DNA from: Oscillospiraceae bacterium
GTDB lineage: Bacteria > Bacillota > Clostridia > Oscillospirales > Ruminococcaceae
NCBI GenBank assembly: GCA_017513135.1
Contig: JAFWDH010000022.1
Span: 310,001-374,000 of the forward strand
Length of the DNA: 64,000 bases
Reading direction: 5' to 3'
The position numbers and the translations under genes were made by a program. Under the pieces are notes generated by a model, which saw nothing but the letters and a program-made list of their open reading frames with translations, was not told the DNA's origin and did no database searches. Shown here piece after piece: positions 17,790 through 27,955 of the stretch. The stretch's first letter is position 1. Each line of letters begins with the position of its first letter.

Positions 17790-19367
17790 ATGGAAGAAAA
17801 ACATATTTTTATTAACAGCAGATATGCTGTTGAACAACCTATATCCCAAAATCTAAAAGTTAGTAAAAAGAAAACAACAAACAATAAAGGCTTTTTTGTT
17901 ATAGCTTTAGCTTTCTTTTCTCTATCTTTCGCTGCTATTTGTGCTGCAATAATATACCTTGATGTAAACAGAATTATTCCGGATACACTGTTTTCAAAAA
18001 TCTTTTATGTTGTATCTGGTTTTGGGGTTATTGAATTGCTTTTTCTAATAATTTCACGTAAAAGTCGACTCATTGCTATAATAAGTGTCTTTTTGTGCAC
18101 TGCTGTTATTTCTGTTTCTACTTATGGATCATATGTCTTACACAGCATATATCAAAGTATAGAGGTAGTCGAGGAACCGAAGGTCTTTTATGCAAGGATT
18201 GGAGTATATGTAAAAAAAGATAGTATTTATGCCCCTTCATTAACAGAATCTGATGATGGTAGTGAACCTATCATTACTTCAGGAGAAAGTTTGGAAGGTA
18301 CGATTGTTGGAACAATGCTTAAAAACCTAGATTATGGCTATACATCTCAAGCTACACGTATCCTTAGAAAGGAAACAAATGTAGGTATCAAAGTATTTGA
18401 AGAATTTACAGAAATGATTGATGCTTTGAAAAATGATGAAATATCTGCAATTATTTACAACGAGGCGTTTCTTGGGACTAAACTTGGTGAAGAAACAGAT
18501 TTTTACACATGGGCAGTTGAATCTAATATGATTGGAATTGAATCTGAACATCTTATTGATACTAAAAAAGCAGATGTTGTTTCTGAGCCGTTTCTGGTAT
18601 ACATCTCAGGTATCGATACATCTAAAATAGATTATTTCCCAGATGCTGCTAGATGTGATGGAAACATAATTGCTGCAATAGACCCAATAAACAAGAAGAT
18701 TCTTTTGGTTAACACGCCTCGTGATTTCTATCTTCCTCTATGGGGAGATTACAATGCAATGGATAAACTTACGCATGCAGGAGTTTTTGGCGTCGAATGC
18801 TCCATGGATACGCTGGAATATTTATATGGGGTTGAGTTTAATTACTACGTAAGATTTAATGTTCATTCTGTCGTTAATATAGTAGATGCTTTAGGTGGTA
18901 TAAGTGTTTATTCTGATTATAACTTTACTGCACAAAGCATTGCTGGCACATATCATCACTTCTATGTTGGAGAAAATGAAATAGATGGTTTAGGCGCTAT
19001 TGCTTTTGTTAGAGAAAGAAACAGTTTTCCAACTGGTGATCGTCAAAGGGGTATCAACCAACAAGAGTGTATTAAAGCAATAATTGAAAAAGCATGTTCT
19101 CCAGCTATAGTTTCTCACTTTTCTGACGTGCTCAATGTTGTAGAAAACAGTATACGAACAAACATAACTTCCGAAGAGATCAATGCACTAATACGAATGC
19201 AGATATCTGATATGGCTTCATGGTCTTTTGAGACTATTTCTGTAGATGGTTATGGCTCATCAGAACCATGTTATGCAATGAGTGGCGAGGTGTTATATAC
19301 TATGATTCCTTATGATGACACTGTTGAGGAAGCCAAGAAAAGAATCCATGAATTTATGAATTATTAG
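17790..19367 (+). CDS. LCP-family glycopolymer transferase, copy 2
   Basis: This 525-residue protein has the same architecture as the copies at 2670 and 44629: basic start, about three membrane helices (residues 35-125), a binding-protein-like middle (YTSQATRILRKETN, LKNDEISAIIYNEAF) and an LCP domain from LVYISGIDTS onward. The LCP domain carries VNTPRDFYLPLWGD, MDKLTHAGVFG and FVRERNSFPTGDRQRG, so the Arg and Asp residues of the active site are kept. AGAGGTAG precedes ATG 17790. The codons are more AT-rich than in the copy at 44629. A Wzz-like gene follows 180 bases downstream beyond a strong hairpin. Confidence 0.88.
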   Translation: MEEKHIFINSRYAVEQPISQNLKVSKKKTTNNKGFFVIALAFFSLSFAAICAAIIYLDVNRIIPDTLFSKIFYVVSGFGVIELLFLIISRKSRLIAIISVFLCTAVISVSTYGSYVLHSIYQSIEVVEEPKVFYARIGVYVKKDSIYAPSLTESDDGSEPIITSGESLEGTIVGTMLKNLDYGYTSQATRILRKETNVGIKVFEEFTEMIDALKNDEISAIIYNEAFLGTKLGEETDFYTWAVESNMIGIESEHLIDTKKADVVSEPFLVYISGIDTSKIDYFPDAARCDGNIIAAIDPINKKILLVNTPRDFYLPLWGDYNAMDKLTHAGVFGVECSMDTLEYLYGVEFNYYVRFNVHSVVNIVDALGGISVYSDYNFTAQSIAGTYHHFYVGENEIDGLGAIAFVRERNSFPTGDRQRGINQQECIKAIIEKACSPAIVSHFSDVLNVVENSIRTNITSEEINALIRMQISDMASWSFETISVDGYGSSEPCYAMSGEVLYTMIPYDDTVEEAKKRIHEFMNY

Positions 19368-19421
19368 TTATGTGGAATTGAAAACTATAGTTTATATTTT
19401 TCAAGCACAAACAAATTGATT

Positions 19422-19468
19422 CGCTGCAATAAAAATGAGCGCTTAATGCGCTCATTTTTATTGCAGCG
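19422..19468. terminator. Perfect 21-bp inverted repeat, bidirectional terminator-like
   Basis: The arm at 19422-19442 is exactly complementary to 19448-19468 with a TTAAT loop. Its core, AAAAATGAGCGC and GCGCTCATTTTT, has a GC-rich tip with A and T runs, so it could stop transcription in both directions. It lies between two genes on the same strand, so it may attenuate Wzz-like expression. Confidence 0.65.
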
Positions 19469-19546
19469 GACTTCACGCTATTTGTTATTATAACTATGTT
19501 ATTGTATAATTCTTCTAATTTAACCTTTGGATTAAGGAGACACTTA

Positions 19547-21010
19547 ATGATAAACGAAAATGCCCCGACAATAAATCTCAAAGATTTATTAGTTTATATA
19601 CTAAGAAAATGGCTCTATATAGTCATTGTAACACTAGCATTTGCTTTAATCCTTGCTGGATATCGTGCGTATATATGTAACAAAGCTGCCGAGACTAGAT
19701 ATAGTGAAGAAAGCAAGAAATTATTAGTCCAGCATCTGACCGGAGCTGAAGCAAAAGAAGTCGAAAACTTGTTTAGTCGCTATATAGCATACAAAAATAG
19801 CATTTCTTACAGCGAGTCATATTTGGAAAAATCTATCCTTATGCAGATGGATCCCAATAGATTTCATTCTCTTACAGTTCAATATAGTATTGAATCAGAT
19901 TATAACAATCTAGTATCATCATTTACTAGCCAAACACTAGGGATTACAGAGTATAAAAAGATTGCCACAGTATTCGGTGAAGATACTGATACAACAAGTA
20001 TCTCAGAATTGGTTAGTATATATGGTACTCCAACAGAGCAAAACGGTGTTTCTGTTGATGTTGGTAATCAAAACAGTTTCTATATTGGAAATCTTAATAA
20101 TATTTATAAGTGGATAATTAACCTTACAGCCTATGCTTACAGCGAGACGCAGTGCGAAGAAGTAATGCAAATCGTTGAAGATGCTTTTATGGTTCAATAT
20201 CATAAGCTAATTGCGGCAGGAATTGAGATAAATGTCGTTAGAGTCAGTAGTAACTATACAGAGAATACTTCACATTGGCTTGCAGATCGTCAACGTTCAA
20301 TGATTAGTGAAGCTTCTACATTAAAATCTGAATATGATAGTTTTGAGGAAAAAGAGTTATCCAATCTATCACCTGAAGAGCAAGACTATTTTGTCTTTTT
20401 AAAGGATAGTTTTGAAGGAAAAACTGAAGAGCGACATATCCTTAGATTTACGGCATTAGGAGGAGTTTTAGGTTTTATAATATCACTTATCGCAATAGTG
20501 ATTTCCTATTTGTTTAGTAGTAGTATTAGGAATACTGCAGATTATGTCTTTAGATCCGGGGCTGACGACATTATAGGAGTTATTTACTCGCAAACAAGAC
20601 ATGTAGGCTTTATAAATCGTATTGTAAATAAAACCATCAACAAAACATGTTTGGATATAGATGGTGATTACGATTCTAATGAAAACGCTCAGATTATTGC
20701 AAAAAGAATACGGAATATATGTAATAGAGCAAACATAAAAACAATATATATTATTGATGATTCTTCTAAATCAACTGCTATATCTCTACTTGACTTTATC
20801 GTTAATGAACTCAAACAAGAACACATTTCCGTGGGAAGAGGCAAGCCGTTATTAATTTCCGAGGATTTTGATGCTTTTAATAAAAGTGAAGCTGTTATTT
20901 ATTTTGGGAATCTATTTGATTCCAAAATCAGTAGACTATCATCCTATAAAAAGCTGTTCGTAGAGAATAATATAACTGTTCTTGGTAGCATTCTTCATTG
21001 TGAGGTATAG
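19547..21010 (+). CDS. Wzz/YveK-like chain-length protein, copy 2, with degenerate kinase-like C-terminus
   Basis: I chose ATG 19547 because AAGGAG lies just upstream; an earlier in-frame ATG at 19496 lacks this. The 487-residue protein has a membrane helix near residues 20-42, a long extracytoplasmic region with predicted coiled coil (TLKSEYDSFEEKELS), a second helix near 300-325, and a cytoplasmic end with IKTIYIIDDSSKSTAIS and SEAVIYFGNLFDSKI. This end resembles a CpsD kinase fold but has no Walker A loop and no tyrosine cluster. It probably sets chain length together with the polymerase of the convergent cluster at 21-35 kb. Confidence 0.7.
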   Translation: MINENAPTINLKDLLVYILRKWLYIVIVTLAFALILAGYRAYICNKAAETRYSEESKKLLVQHLTGAEAKEVENLFSRYIAYKNSISYSESYLEKSILMQMDPNRFHSLTVQYSIESDYNNLVSSFTSQTLGITEYKKIATVFGEDTDTTSISELVSIYGTPTEQNGVSVDVGNQNSFYIGNLNNIYKWIINLTAYAYSETQCEEVMQIVEDAFMVQYHKLIAAGIEINVVRVSSNYTENTSHWLADRQRSMISEASTLKSEYDSFEEKELSNLSPEEQDYFVFLKDSFEGKTEERHILRFTALGGVLGFIISLIAIVISYLFSSSIRNTADYVFRSGADDIIGVIYSQTRHVGFINRIVNKTINKTCLDIDGDYDSNENAQIIAKRIRNICNRANIKTIYIIDDSSKSTAISLLDFIVNELKQEHISVGRGKPLLISEDFDAFNKSEAVIYFGNLFDSKISRLSSYKKLFVENNITVLGSILHCEV

Positions 21011-21051
21011 TTGTTTATATCTTCTAGCCTCATTCTGGTTGATCTCTTTTG

Positions 21052-21078
21052 AACCACACGCCTAGCGTGTGGTTTTCG
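21052..21078 (+). terminator. Terminator after Wzz-like copy 2
   Basis: AACCACACG (21052-21060) pairs with CGTGTGGTT (21066-21074), followed by TTTTC. It ends the plus-strand LCP-Wzz unit. Confidence 0.65.
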
Positions 21079-21084
21079 CTATAC

Positions 21085-21118
21085 AAAAAAGAACTGTCCT
21101 AGATGACAGTTCTTTTTT
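21085..21118. terminator. Bidirectional terminator between convergent units
   Basis: AAAAAAGAACTGTC (21085-21098) pairs perfectly with GACAGTTCTTTTTT (21105-21118) around a CTAGAT loop. T-runs on both strands let it serve the plus-strand Wzz gene and the minus-strand polysaccharide cluster ending at 21205. Confidence 0.8.
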
Positions 21119-21204
21119 ACCATTTGTCAGAATAATAAATATGATTTTAAAATGAGATAAATTGAGGTATACAAATAACCCGCTATTAAATGCAAAATAA
21201 TCTA

Positions 21205-22428
21205 TCAATCTCTTCTAAACAAATCTCGAGTGTAAACCTTATAAACTACATCTCCCAATACTTTTTCTTCAAAACGATTCGCAAGTATTACGTCGCTTTC
21301 ATTCTTAAATCTATCCAGATCGTTTACTACTTCCGATCGGAAAAACTCGGATCCATTTTCCAAGGTTGGCTCATAAATAATAACTGGTATTCCCTTAGCT
21401 TTAATTCGTTTTATTACACCTTGAATTGCTGAAGCACGGAAGTTATCTGAATTACTCTTCATCGTTAATCGATAAACTCCAACAACCTTAGGATCTTTTG
21501 CTATGATTTGATCGGCAATAAAGTCCTTACGCACACTGTTTGATTTTACTACAGCCTCTATCATTGTCTGTGGAACATCTTTATAATTTGCCAGTAATTG
21601 TTTTGTATCTTTAGGCAAGCAATAACCTCCATATCCAAATGAAGGGTTATTATAGTGGCTGCCGATTCGAGGATCCATGCATACACCATCAATAATCATT
21701 TGGGTATCCAGTCCCTTTGTTTGCGCATATGTATCTAATTCATTGAAGTAGGAAACACGAACAGCTAAATAAGTATTTGCGAATAACTTTATTGCCTCTG
21801 CCTCAGTCAAGTGAGTCAACAATACTGGTATTTCCTGCTTAGGCGTACCCATACGCTTTTCTTCTTCCCTCGCTCCTTCAAGTAACAAATCAGCAAACTC
21901 CTGAGCTTCTACTTTCTGATCATCGTCACAACCTACTACTATACGAGAAGGATGAAGATTATCATATAATGCTTTTGATTCTCGAAGGAATTCCGGGCTA
22001 AATAATATATTTCTTATCCCATATTTCTGCCTGATGCTCTCAGTGTAACCTACAGGAATTGTAGATTTGATAACCATAAGCACACTAGGGTTCACCTTAA
22101 GTGTCCATTCTATTGCATCTTCAACTGCAGATGTGTCGAAAAAATGGTTTTCATCATCATAGTTAGTAGGAGTGGCGATAATCACAAGCTCTGCATTACC
22201 ATAGGCTGATTCCTTGTCTGTAGTAGTATGCAAATTGAGTTTTCGTTTCCCACTTCTTGTCTCACTAAAAAACCTCTCGATTTCATCATCTTGTATGGGA
22301 CTAATAAACTGATTGAGTTTATCCGCTTTCATCGGTGTAGTAGTAATTGCTGTTACCTCATGTTTTTGTGCAAGAAGAACAGCTAATGAAAGGCCGACAT
22401 ATCCTACCCCAGCAACAGTAATTCTCAT
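21205..22428 (-). CDS. ugd: UDP-glucose 6-dehydrogenase
   Basis: It oxidises UDP-glucose to UDP-glucuronate with two NAD. The 407-residue protein starts with [19 protein letters not shown] (NAD fold), then [32 protein letters not shown], and the catalytic cysteine in [15 protein letters not shown]. Length fits the short bacterial type. I chose ATG 22428 behind AAGGAG rather than GTG 22446. It is last in the minus-strand cluster and follows a UDP-glucuronate 4-epimerase gene, so together they supply UDP-galacturonate. Confidence 0.92.
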   Translation of the reverse strand: MRITVAGVGYVGLSLAVLLAQKHEVTAITTTPMKADKLNQFISPIQDDEIERFFSETRSGKRKLNLHTTTDKESAYGNAELVIIATPTNYDDENHFFDTSAVEDAIEWTLKVNPSVLMVIKSTIPVGYTESIRQKYGIRNILFSPEFLRESKALYDNLHPSRIVVGCDDDQKVEAQEFADLLLEGAREEEKRMGTPKQEIPVLLTHLTEAEAIKLFANTYLAVRVSYFNELDTYAQTKGLDTQMIIDGVCMDPRIGSHYNNPSFGYGGYCLPKDTKQLLANYKDVPQTMIEAVVKSNSVRKDFIADQIIAKDPKVVGVYRLTMKSNSDNFRASAIQGVIKRIKAKGIPVIIYEPTLENGSEFFRSEVVNDLDRFKNESDVILANRFEEKVLGDVVYKVYTRDLFRRD

Positions 22429-22458
22429 ATTACTAATCTCCTTCACTATAGGCTTCGC

Positions 22459-23523
22459 CTAACTATAGTACTCTTTATACCACTCAGCAAATGCCCTTAA
22501 CCCCTCTCTTATGCCAATCTTGGGAGTAAACCCATAATCTCGTTCAAGTGCAGAAGAATCCGCAAACGTTATTGGCACATCACCTGGCTGCATTCCAACA
22601 AGTTTCCTATGAGCCTCAAAGTTATAATCAGCTGGAAGAACACCAGCACGAACAAGTTCCTCCTGAAGAACAGATACAAAATGAAGTAGGTTTTCAGGCT
22701 GTCCGCCTCCGATATTATACACGGCGTATGGCGGTATGGGAAGTCCATCTTCTCCCGCTTCCTTTCCAGGGGCCCCTCTCATTACACGATATACACCCTC
22801 CACGATATCATCAATATAAGTAAAGTCTCGAAGCATTTCGCCATAATTGAATATTTGAATAGTTTTGTTTTCTGCAAGTCTCTGTGTAGCAGAATAATAA
22901 AACATATCTGGACGTCCTGCAGGACCATATACGGTAAAAAACCTCAGTCCAGTTGTAGGAATATTGTAAAGTTTACTATAAGCGTGCGCTAACAACTCAT
23001 CAGTCTTTTTTGTGGCGGCATATAAACTAACCGGATTATCAACTTTATCATCTGTTGAAAAAGGAACTATTTTATTTCCGCCATATACAGACGAACTTGA
23101 AGCGTAAACCAAATGCTCTACAGGATAATACCGACATGCCTCCAAAACATTGTAAAAGCCAACGATATTGCTTTCAATATAAACATCTGGATGATCTATG
23201 GAGTATCTAACTCCCGCTTGAGCAGCTAGGTTCACTACAACGTCAAAATGAAATTCGGAGAACAAGTTCATTATAAAGTTCTTATCTCCAATGGAACCTT
23301 TGATAAAAACATGTTGAACTGAACTGTTTTCTTTCGCTTTATCAATTAGTTGCAATCTGTATTCTTTTAGTTTGCGATCATAATAATCACTCATGTTGTC
23401 TAGGCTAACAATTACTCCATTATCCATTTCCTTTAGTAATCGAAGCACTAGATTAGCCCCAATAAAACCAGGGGACCCAGTTACCAGAACTCTTTTATTG
23501 TTAAGACTAACGCTTGATTTCAA
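22459..23523 (-). CDS. UDP-glucuronate 4-epimerase (extended SDR family)
   Basis: This 354-residue protein has VLVTGSPGFIGANLVLRLL, DNMSDYYDRKLKEYRL, NLAAQAGVRYSI and SSSSVYGGNKIVPF, with Tyr-Lys in SLYAATKKTDE. The AGVRYS block and a GRPDMFYYSAT stretch are typical of UDP-GlcA 4-epimerases. It would interconvert UDP-glucuronate and UDP-galacturonate. The start is a TTG at 23523 with AAAGGA nine bases upstream. It sits 30 bases before ugd on the same strand. Confidence 0.85.
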   Translation of the reverse strand: MKSSVSLNNKRVLVTGSPGFIGANLVLRLLKEMDNGVIVSLDNMSDYYDRKLKEYRLQLIDKAKENSSVQHVFIKGSIGDKNFIMNLFSEFHFDVVVNLAAQAGVRYSIDHPDVYIESNIVGFYNVLEACRYYPVEHLVYASSSSVYGGNKIVPFSTDDKVDNPVSLYAATKKTDELLAHAYSKLYNIPTTGLRFFTVYGPAGRPDMFYYSATQRLAENKTIQIFNYGEMLRDFTYIDDIVEGVYRVMRGAPGKEAGEDGLPIPPYAVYNIGGGQPENLLHFVSVLQEELVRAGVLPADYNFEAHRKLVGMQPGDVPITFADSSALERDYGFTPKIGIREGLRAFAEWYKEYYS

Positions 23524-23618
23524 ATTTACAATCCTTTCACTACTAGATAAAACTCGGCTTTGGCGTAAAGATACGACAAATTATTGGCCCTCTATATACG
23601 GATATTGCTTATTTAAAT

Positions 23619-24644
23619 CTATTTTTCTCCTATCAAGAATCTAGACACACTCCACTTCATGAAGACTGTACTGATTAGGTAATTACCAACCGAAGCGACA
23701 AACATATTAATTAATGCGTGTATAATTGGATGAACCTTTCCATTCAATAGAACAATAGTGAAATATACAAATTGTTGATGAAACAAATACATTGGCATTG
23801 TTCTTTTGCTAAGTTCTCCAAACCACTTTTTATCCCAGTCAATAATTCTCGATAAGGCACCTAAACTCTCGAAAGAAGCGATAGCACCAATCACATGGAC
23901 AACTATCTCAAGCAAACTACGCCACACACTTACATCAAGTGAAGTCCAAACTATGAATGTGACAATATACGCACCTAACCATATATACCACTTTATTTTT
24001 ACAAACAGATCAGTGTATTTCCTAATAATATATCCGATCCAAAAAAACAAAACATACTCACACCCACCCCATATGTAGAAATAGTTTTGCACAAATCTAC
24101 TTCCTAACATCCCAACTACATAGAGCAGCCCGACAATTCCCGCACCTAATATTGGCATACGATCAAGAAGGCTAGCTAATGGCCAAACAATTACGTATAC
24201 CCAAAACAGCATAAGCAAAAACCACAATTGATTAGGACTGATTCCAAGTAAATACCGTAGTACCACTTCCTTAACACTGTAATGGAAGAATAACACTGCG
24301 ATAGGAATCACCCAAATAACAGAAACAAAATAGAATGGTACAATAAGCCTCTTCGTTTTATTTAGTAAATATGATGAATAGACCGGATATCTTTCCTGTT
24401 CTATCTTTAGATAATAAAACAGATATCCGGAAATCAATGTAAATGCAGTCACATGAAATGAATTAAGAAATTCAGAAGCAAAACAAAGAACCTTACTGTC
24501 ATATATTGGAGATACAATCGTAAACCAGTTCCCGTTCCAAAAATTGACTGAGTGCCCCATAATGACACAAATCATCAGAACTGTCTTGATGAATGATATG
24601 CTCGATAGTCTATCTGAACTAGCACTTCTCATTTTCTCTTTCAC
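23619..24644 (-). CDS. Acyltransferase family 3 (OafA/WecH-like) membrane protein
   Basis: This 341-residue protein has about ten membrane helices and the family pattern near the N-terminus: SFIKTVLMICVIMGHSVNFW with its conserved His, then FHVTAFTLISGYLF. Such proteins O-acetylate sugars of surface polysaccharides. It lies between the hexapeptide acetyltransferase and the epimerase genes, so the glycan of this cluster is probably acetylated. The start is uncertain: GTG 24644 or ATG 24632, neither with a strong ribosome binding site. Confidence 0.8.
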   Translation of the reverse strand: MKEKMRSASSDRLSSISFIKTVLMICVIMGHSVNFWNGNWFTIVSPIYDSKVLCFASEFLNSFHVTAFTLISGYLFYYLKIEQERYPVYSSYLLNKTKRLIVPFYFVSVIWVIPIAVLFFHYSVKEVVLRYLLGISPNQLWFLLMLFWVYVIVWPLASLLDRMPILGAGIVGLLYVVGMLGSRFVQNYFYIWGGCEYVLFFWIGYIIRKYTDLFVKIKWYIWLGAYIVTFIVWTSLDVSVWRSLLEIVVHVIGAIASFESLGALSRIIDWDKKWFGELSKRTMPMYLFHQQFVYFTIVLLNGKVHPIIHALINMFVASVGNYLISTVFMKWSVSRFLIGEK

Positions 24645-24673
24645 TCATTCATACTAAACGACGGATTATTCTA

Positions 24674-25228
24674 TCAGGATTGAACAATCTCTATCGGCTT
24701 CTCGTTCACTTCCCTGCGTGCATAGCACAATACGTTGGGAGACACATCACGACGTACTACAGTGCCGGCAGCAATCACACTCCTTTTACCTATAGTTGCT
24801 CCCTTGAGAACTATAACATCTGAACAAATCCAAACTCTCTCATTAATCATAACTGCGGAATGAATAAACTTTTCCTTCATATCAACAGTATGATAATCAT
24901 GATCGTGATCGTAGATCTTAACTCCTTGCCCAAGCATAGTTTCTTTATCAATTTGCACTAATTCTCGTGAGTTAATGCAACAACCATCACTAATAAACAC
25001 GCTATCACCTATTCTTATTATCCCACCACAAGAAACATTTAGTATAACGTTTTCTCGTATTTCTACATTCTCACCGATTATTATTTTACCGTCGTCGTTA
25101 ATCCGAACCTTTACAGAAAAAGCAATTCTATCGTTCCAATGAACGGAAATATGCTTCCCAAACAATACTTTTAACAATAGTATTTTTAGTTTCCACTTAA
25201 GATGAAGCGTTATTTTATAAAGTAACAT
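24674..25228 (-). CDS. Left-handed beta-helix (hexapeptide repeat) acetyltransferase
   Basis: Hexapeptide repeats run through this 184-residue protein (IIIGENVEIRENVILN, IRIGDSVFISDGCCINS, WICSDVIVLKGATIGKRSVI). The block LGQGVKIYDHDHDYH contains the His typical of the maltose O-acetyltransferase/WbbJ group, which uses acetyl-CoA. It probably O-acetylates a sugar before export. It ends with VRRDVSPNVLCYA, a usual family ending. It follows the flippase gene by 5 bases. Confidence 0.82.
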   Translation of the reverse strand: MLLYKITLHLKWKLKILLLKVLFGKHISVHWNDRIAFSVKVRINDDGKIIIGENVEIRENVILNVSCGGIIRIGDSVFISDGCCINSRELVQIDKETMLGQGVKIYDHDHDYHTVDMKEKFIHSAVMINERVWICSDVIVLKGATIGKRSVIAAGTVVRRDVSPNVLCYARREVNEKPIEIVQS

Positions 25229-25233
25229 AATGA

Positions 25234-26739
25234 CTACCTTCCAGGTATAATCTTCTTTTTAATACTTCTCCATAGCCTTAACATCATATCATGATAGAAA
25301 ATAAGATTAATTGTACACGACACGCCAAGCCATATCAAAGCAGTTTTTATGGATAATACTACCCAAGCATAATAAGAGTATTCCGATAATACTAGCATGT
25401 GCGTTAACAGATAACCAATGACAAAAACAATAAGATCCACGCAGATCTGGCGAAGAACATGACTAAATGGCCAATAAATAATGTTCTTCGAATTATACCA
25501 AGCCATCCAAACCGTCTGGTAAATCATTGCAACCAAAGTCCCAATTGCTATTCCATCTATTCCCATTAGTTTTACTCCCACTATAGAAGTTACAATATTA
25601 ATTACTGATGCAATCAAATAGCAACTTTGTGTTTGTTTATAGTGAGCACCAGCCTTTATTGCAATATGGTATGGAAGTCTATAGCAATATGCTGTATAAG
25701 CTAATACGAATAACAACGCAAACTCTGGCTGATTATAGTCTGCATCTGTAACTCCACTAGTATAGATTAGTACAAATGGAACAATCAGCACCTGTGTACA
25801 ACCAAATACAAATGTGGAAGCTGTGTGAACAATCCATTCAACCCAAGAAAAAACTCTATTCAGTTCTTTGACATCTCTTTTTGCATACAATTCTCCTATT
25901 AGAGCTTGTATGCCGCTTGTTGTAGCAGTAAACAACTGCCTAACACCAGTAACTACGAGGTTATAGACTGAATAAATTGAAACATTCGACATGCTCGAAA
26001 AAGCAGTCAGTACTACTGCATCCGTGCTTTCCAAAATCACTGATGTAACATGTTGCGCTAGTCCATTCCATTTTTGGCTGATAGGTTCTTCCTGATAGTG
26101 TATTTCATAATCTATTTTGTAGTTCTTGTTGACAAAGATCTTTAAAAGTATTGGTTTTACTAGAAAAATAAAAGATGCGATCAACTTAACTAGAATAATA
26201 GATGCTCCAAAACGAATTAGAGCAAAACTAATAATAGTACTTAAAACTAATGAAACGATTTGAAGATTGTTTGACAAATAACCTTTTTGATCAGCTGTCA
26301 AAAGCAATCCATTTGCCATTCCAAAATAATACTGGACAAAAAAACTAATACTTATGGAAAATATCAAAGCCGCCGTATAGAAAGAGTTAAATGACTGGTG
26401 AGAGATAAAAGGATAAATCAACATCAATACAATTACGTACCCGACCAGTATTTCAGCCAAATGTGCAAAGAACTTCTGTCCCGATACATATATCTTACTC
26501 AGGCTATCACTATCATTTTCAGCAAGCGGCTTGTATAGTGATGATTGATAAACCGCACCAACCCCTAAGTCAAGGAAAGAAATAATAGACAGAAAAGAAG
26601 TAATTGAATTTACAAGCCCATTAACTTCTGAACCATAATAGTGCAAAACTAATCTCGGAAGTATAAAGCCACAAATGATAGTTGTAACCTGCAATAGCAG
26701 AGATGAAACCGTGTTGCTTATTAGTTTTCTGTTTCGCAT
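25234..26739 (-). CDS. Wzx-type polysaccharide flippase 2
   Basis: This 501-residue, strongly hydrophobic protein has 12-14 predicted helices and a flippase-like start (NTVSSLLLQVTTIICGFILP, then LVLHYYGSEVNGLVNSITSF). It would flip the undecaprenyl-linked repeat unit of this cluster. It overlaps the polymerase gene by 19 bases at its start, which suggests coupling. It is not a close paralogue of the flippase at 8969. Confidence 0.85.
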   Translation of the reverse strand: MRNRKLISNTVSSLLLQVTTIICGFILPRLVLHYYGSEVNGLVNSITSFLSIISFLDLGVGAVYQSSLYKPLAENDSDSLSKIYVSGQKFFAHLAEILVGYVIVLMLIYPFISHQSFNSFYTAALIFSISISFFVQYYFGMANGLLLTADQKGYLSNNLQIVSLVLSTIISFALIRFGASIILVKLIASFIFLVKPILLKIFVNKNYKIDYEIHYQEEPISQKWNGLAQHVTSVILESTDAVVLTAFSSMSNVSIYSVYNLVVTGVRQLFTATTSGIQALIGELYAKRDVKELNRVFSWVEWIVHTASTFVFGCTQVLIVPFVLIYTSGVTDADYNQPEFALLFVLAYTAYCYRLPYHIAIKAGAHYKQTQSCYLIASVINIVTSIVGVKLMGIDGIAIGTLVAMIYQTVWMAWYNSKNIIYWPFSHVLRQICVDLIVFVIGYLLTHMLVLSEYSYYAWVVLSIKTALIWLGVSCTINLIFYHDMMLRLWRSIKKKIIPGR

Positions 26740-27950
26740 GATAACCCAAACGCTCTTTTCATTCTTACAAAATCAAGTGCTGCTGAAGAAAAAATAATTG
26801 GCATATAACCAATACTTTGCCCGGCAAATGTTATGGTAGCTATATCAACCACTAACATCTCAACAACTAAAATCAAACAAATAATACCTATATCTTTATA
26901 CTTTATGTTCCTATGCAGTTTTGTTGTTAATATATAGAGCGAATTAGAAAACAATTTTGAGTAATACACCATGGTTCCAACTATTCCAAAACTACACAAC
27001 AGTTCTGTGTAATTACAATGTGAGTACTCATACTGGGTAACTGTATTAGCTCTAAAATAATTATAGCCTCCTCCTAAAATAGGTTTATTCAAAAACATAC
27101 CGAAGGCTTCTTTCATCATTTCTTTACGCATATCAGTTGAGTATGAATATAAACTTGTCATTTTCCGACCCATAACTGTAGCAATCATTGTTTCTATTCT
27201 AACGCCCAAAATATCATATAAATACGGTACTTTAAAAACAAAGTAAAACCCAGCTGCTACTGCTATCCCAAGTTTTAACCAGGTACCTATTCTATCTTTT
27301 TGGTATATGAATATCATTAATAGATTCATTGCTAGTATAAGGATCGCCTTTTTGGAACCAGTTAACAGCATAATAATTGCAAAAGCCATAAGGATAAACA
27401 AATAAACCTTTTTCTTCGTTTTGCAATAATACCATGTCACTAGAAGAGCGACAAAGCCGAAATTGAAGCCAACATTATTCACATTTCCACTTAAACTACT
27501 TCCAATTCTTATACCACCACTTATGATATCTGATCTTTCTCTTACCACTATATAAACTGCCGAGATAACTCCTGATATAAGAAACGGGGTTAATACATGA
27601 CCGTTTCTTTCATTCAACAAGCCTTTAATTGCTAGATACAGTGCAAAGTTTTCAGCGAATCTAACCAACATTCCATCCCAATCAAAAGACCCTGCTCTTA
27701 AGAAGAATAAACCATATAAAAAAAACAAAGAATAGATAACTGTCAACCAAACTATATAGTTTGTAGGCTGTATTTCCTGATTAAATCTCAGTGCATTTAC
27801 TATTACAGAAATAGCAATACCAGTAAGTGTCATTGCTATATAATATGGCATTGTTTCAAGTGTGTAGAAAACGGCATTTCCAGTAAAGATCAGCATAATA
27901 GAGAAACTGTTCCAACTAAACTTGTATTTGTCATTCCCAAAAAAGAGCAT
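26721..27950 (-). CDS. Wzy-like O-antigen/polysaccharide polymerase
   Basis: This 409-residue protein has 10-12 predicted helices and a large loop with KPILGGGYNYFRANT and SHCNYTELLCSFGIVG, the pattern of O-antigen ligase/polymerase (PF04932-like) proteins. AGGGGA lies nine bases before ATG 27950. Its place between a glycosyltransferase and the flippase supports polymerase rather than ligase. Confidence 0.8.
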   Translation of the reverse strand: MLFFGNDKYKFSWNSFSIMLIFTGNAVFYTLETMPYYIAMTLTGIAISVIVNALRFNQEIQPTNYIVWLTVIYSLFFLYGLFFLRAGSFDWDGMLVRFAENFALYLAIKGLLNERNGHVLTPFLISGVISAVYIVVRERSDIISGGIRIGSSLSGNVNNVGFNFGFVALLVTWYYCKTKKKVYLFILMAFAIIMLLTGSKKAILILAMNLLMIFIYQKDRIGTWLKLGIAVAAGFYFVFKVPYLYDILGVRIETMIATVMGRKMTSLYSYSTDMRKEMMKEAFGMFLNKPILGGGYNYFRANTVTQYEYSHCNYTELLCSFGIVGTMVYYSKLFSNSLYILTTKLHRNIKYKDIGIICLILVVEMLVVDIATITFAGQSIGYMPIIFSSAALDFVRMKRAFGLSCETEN

Positions 27951-27955
27951 ACTAT

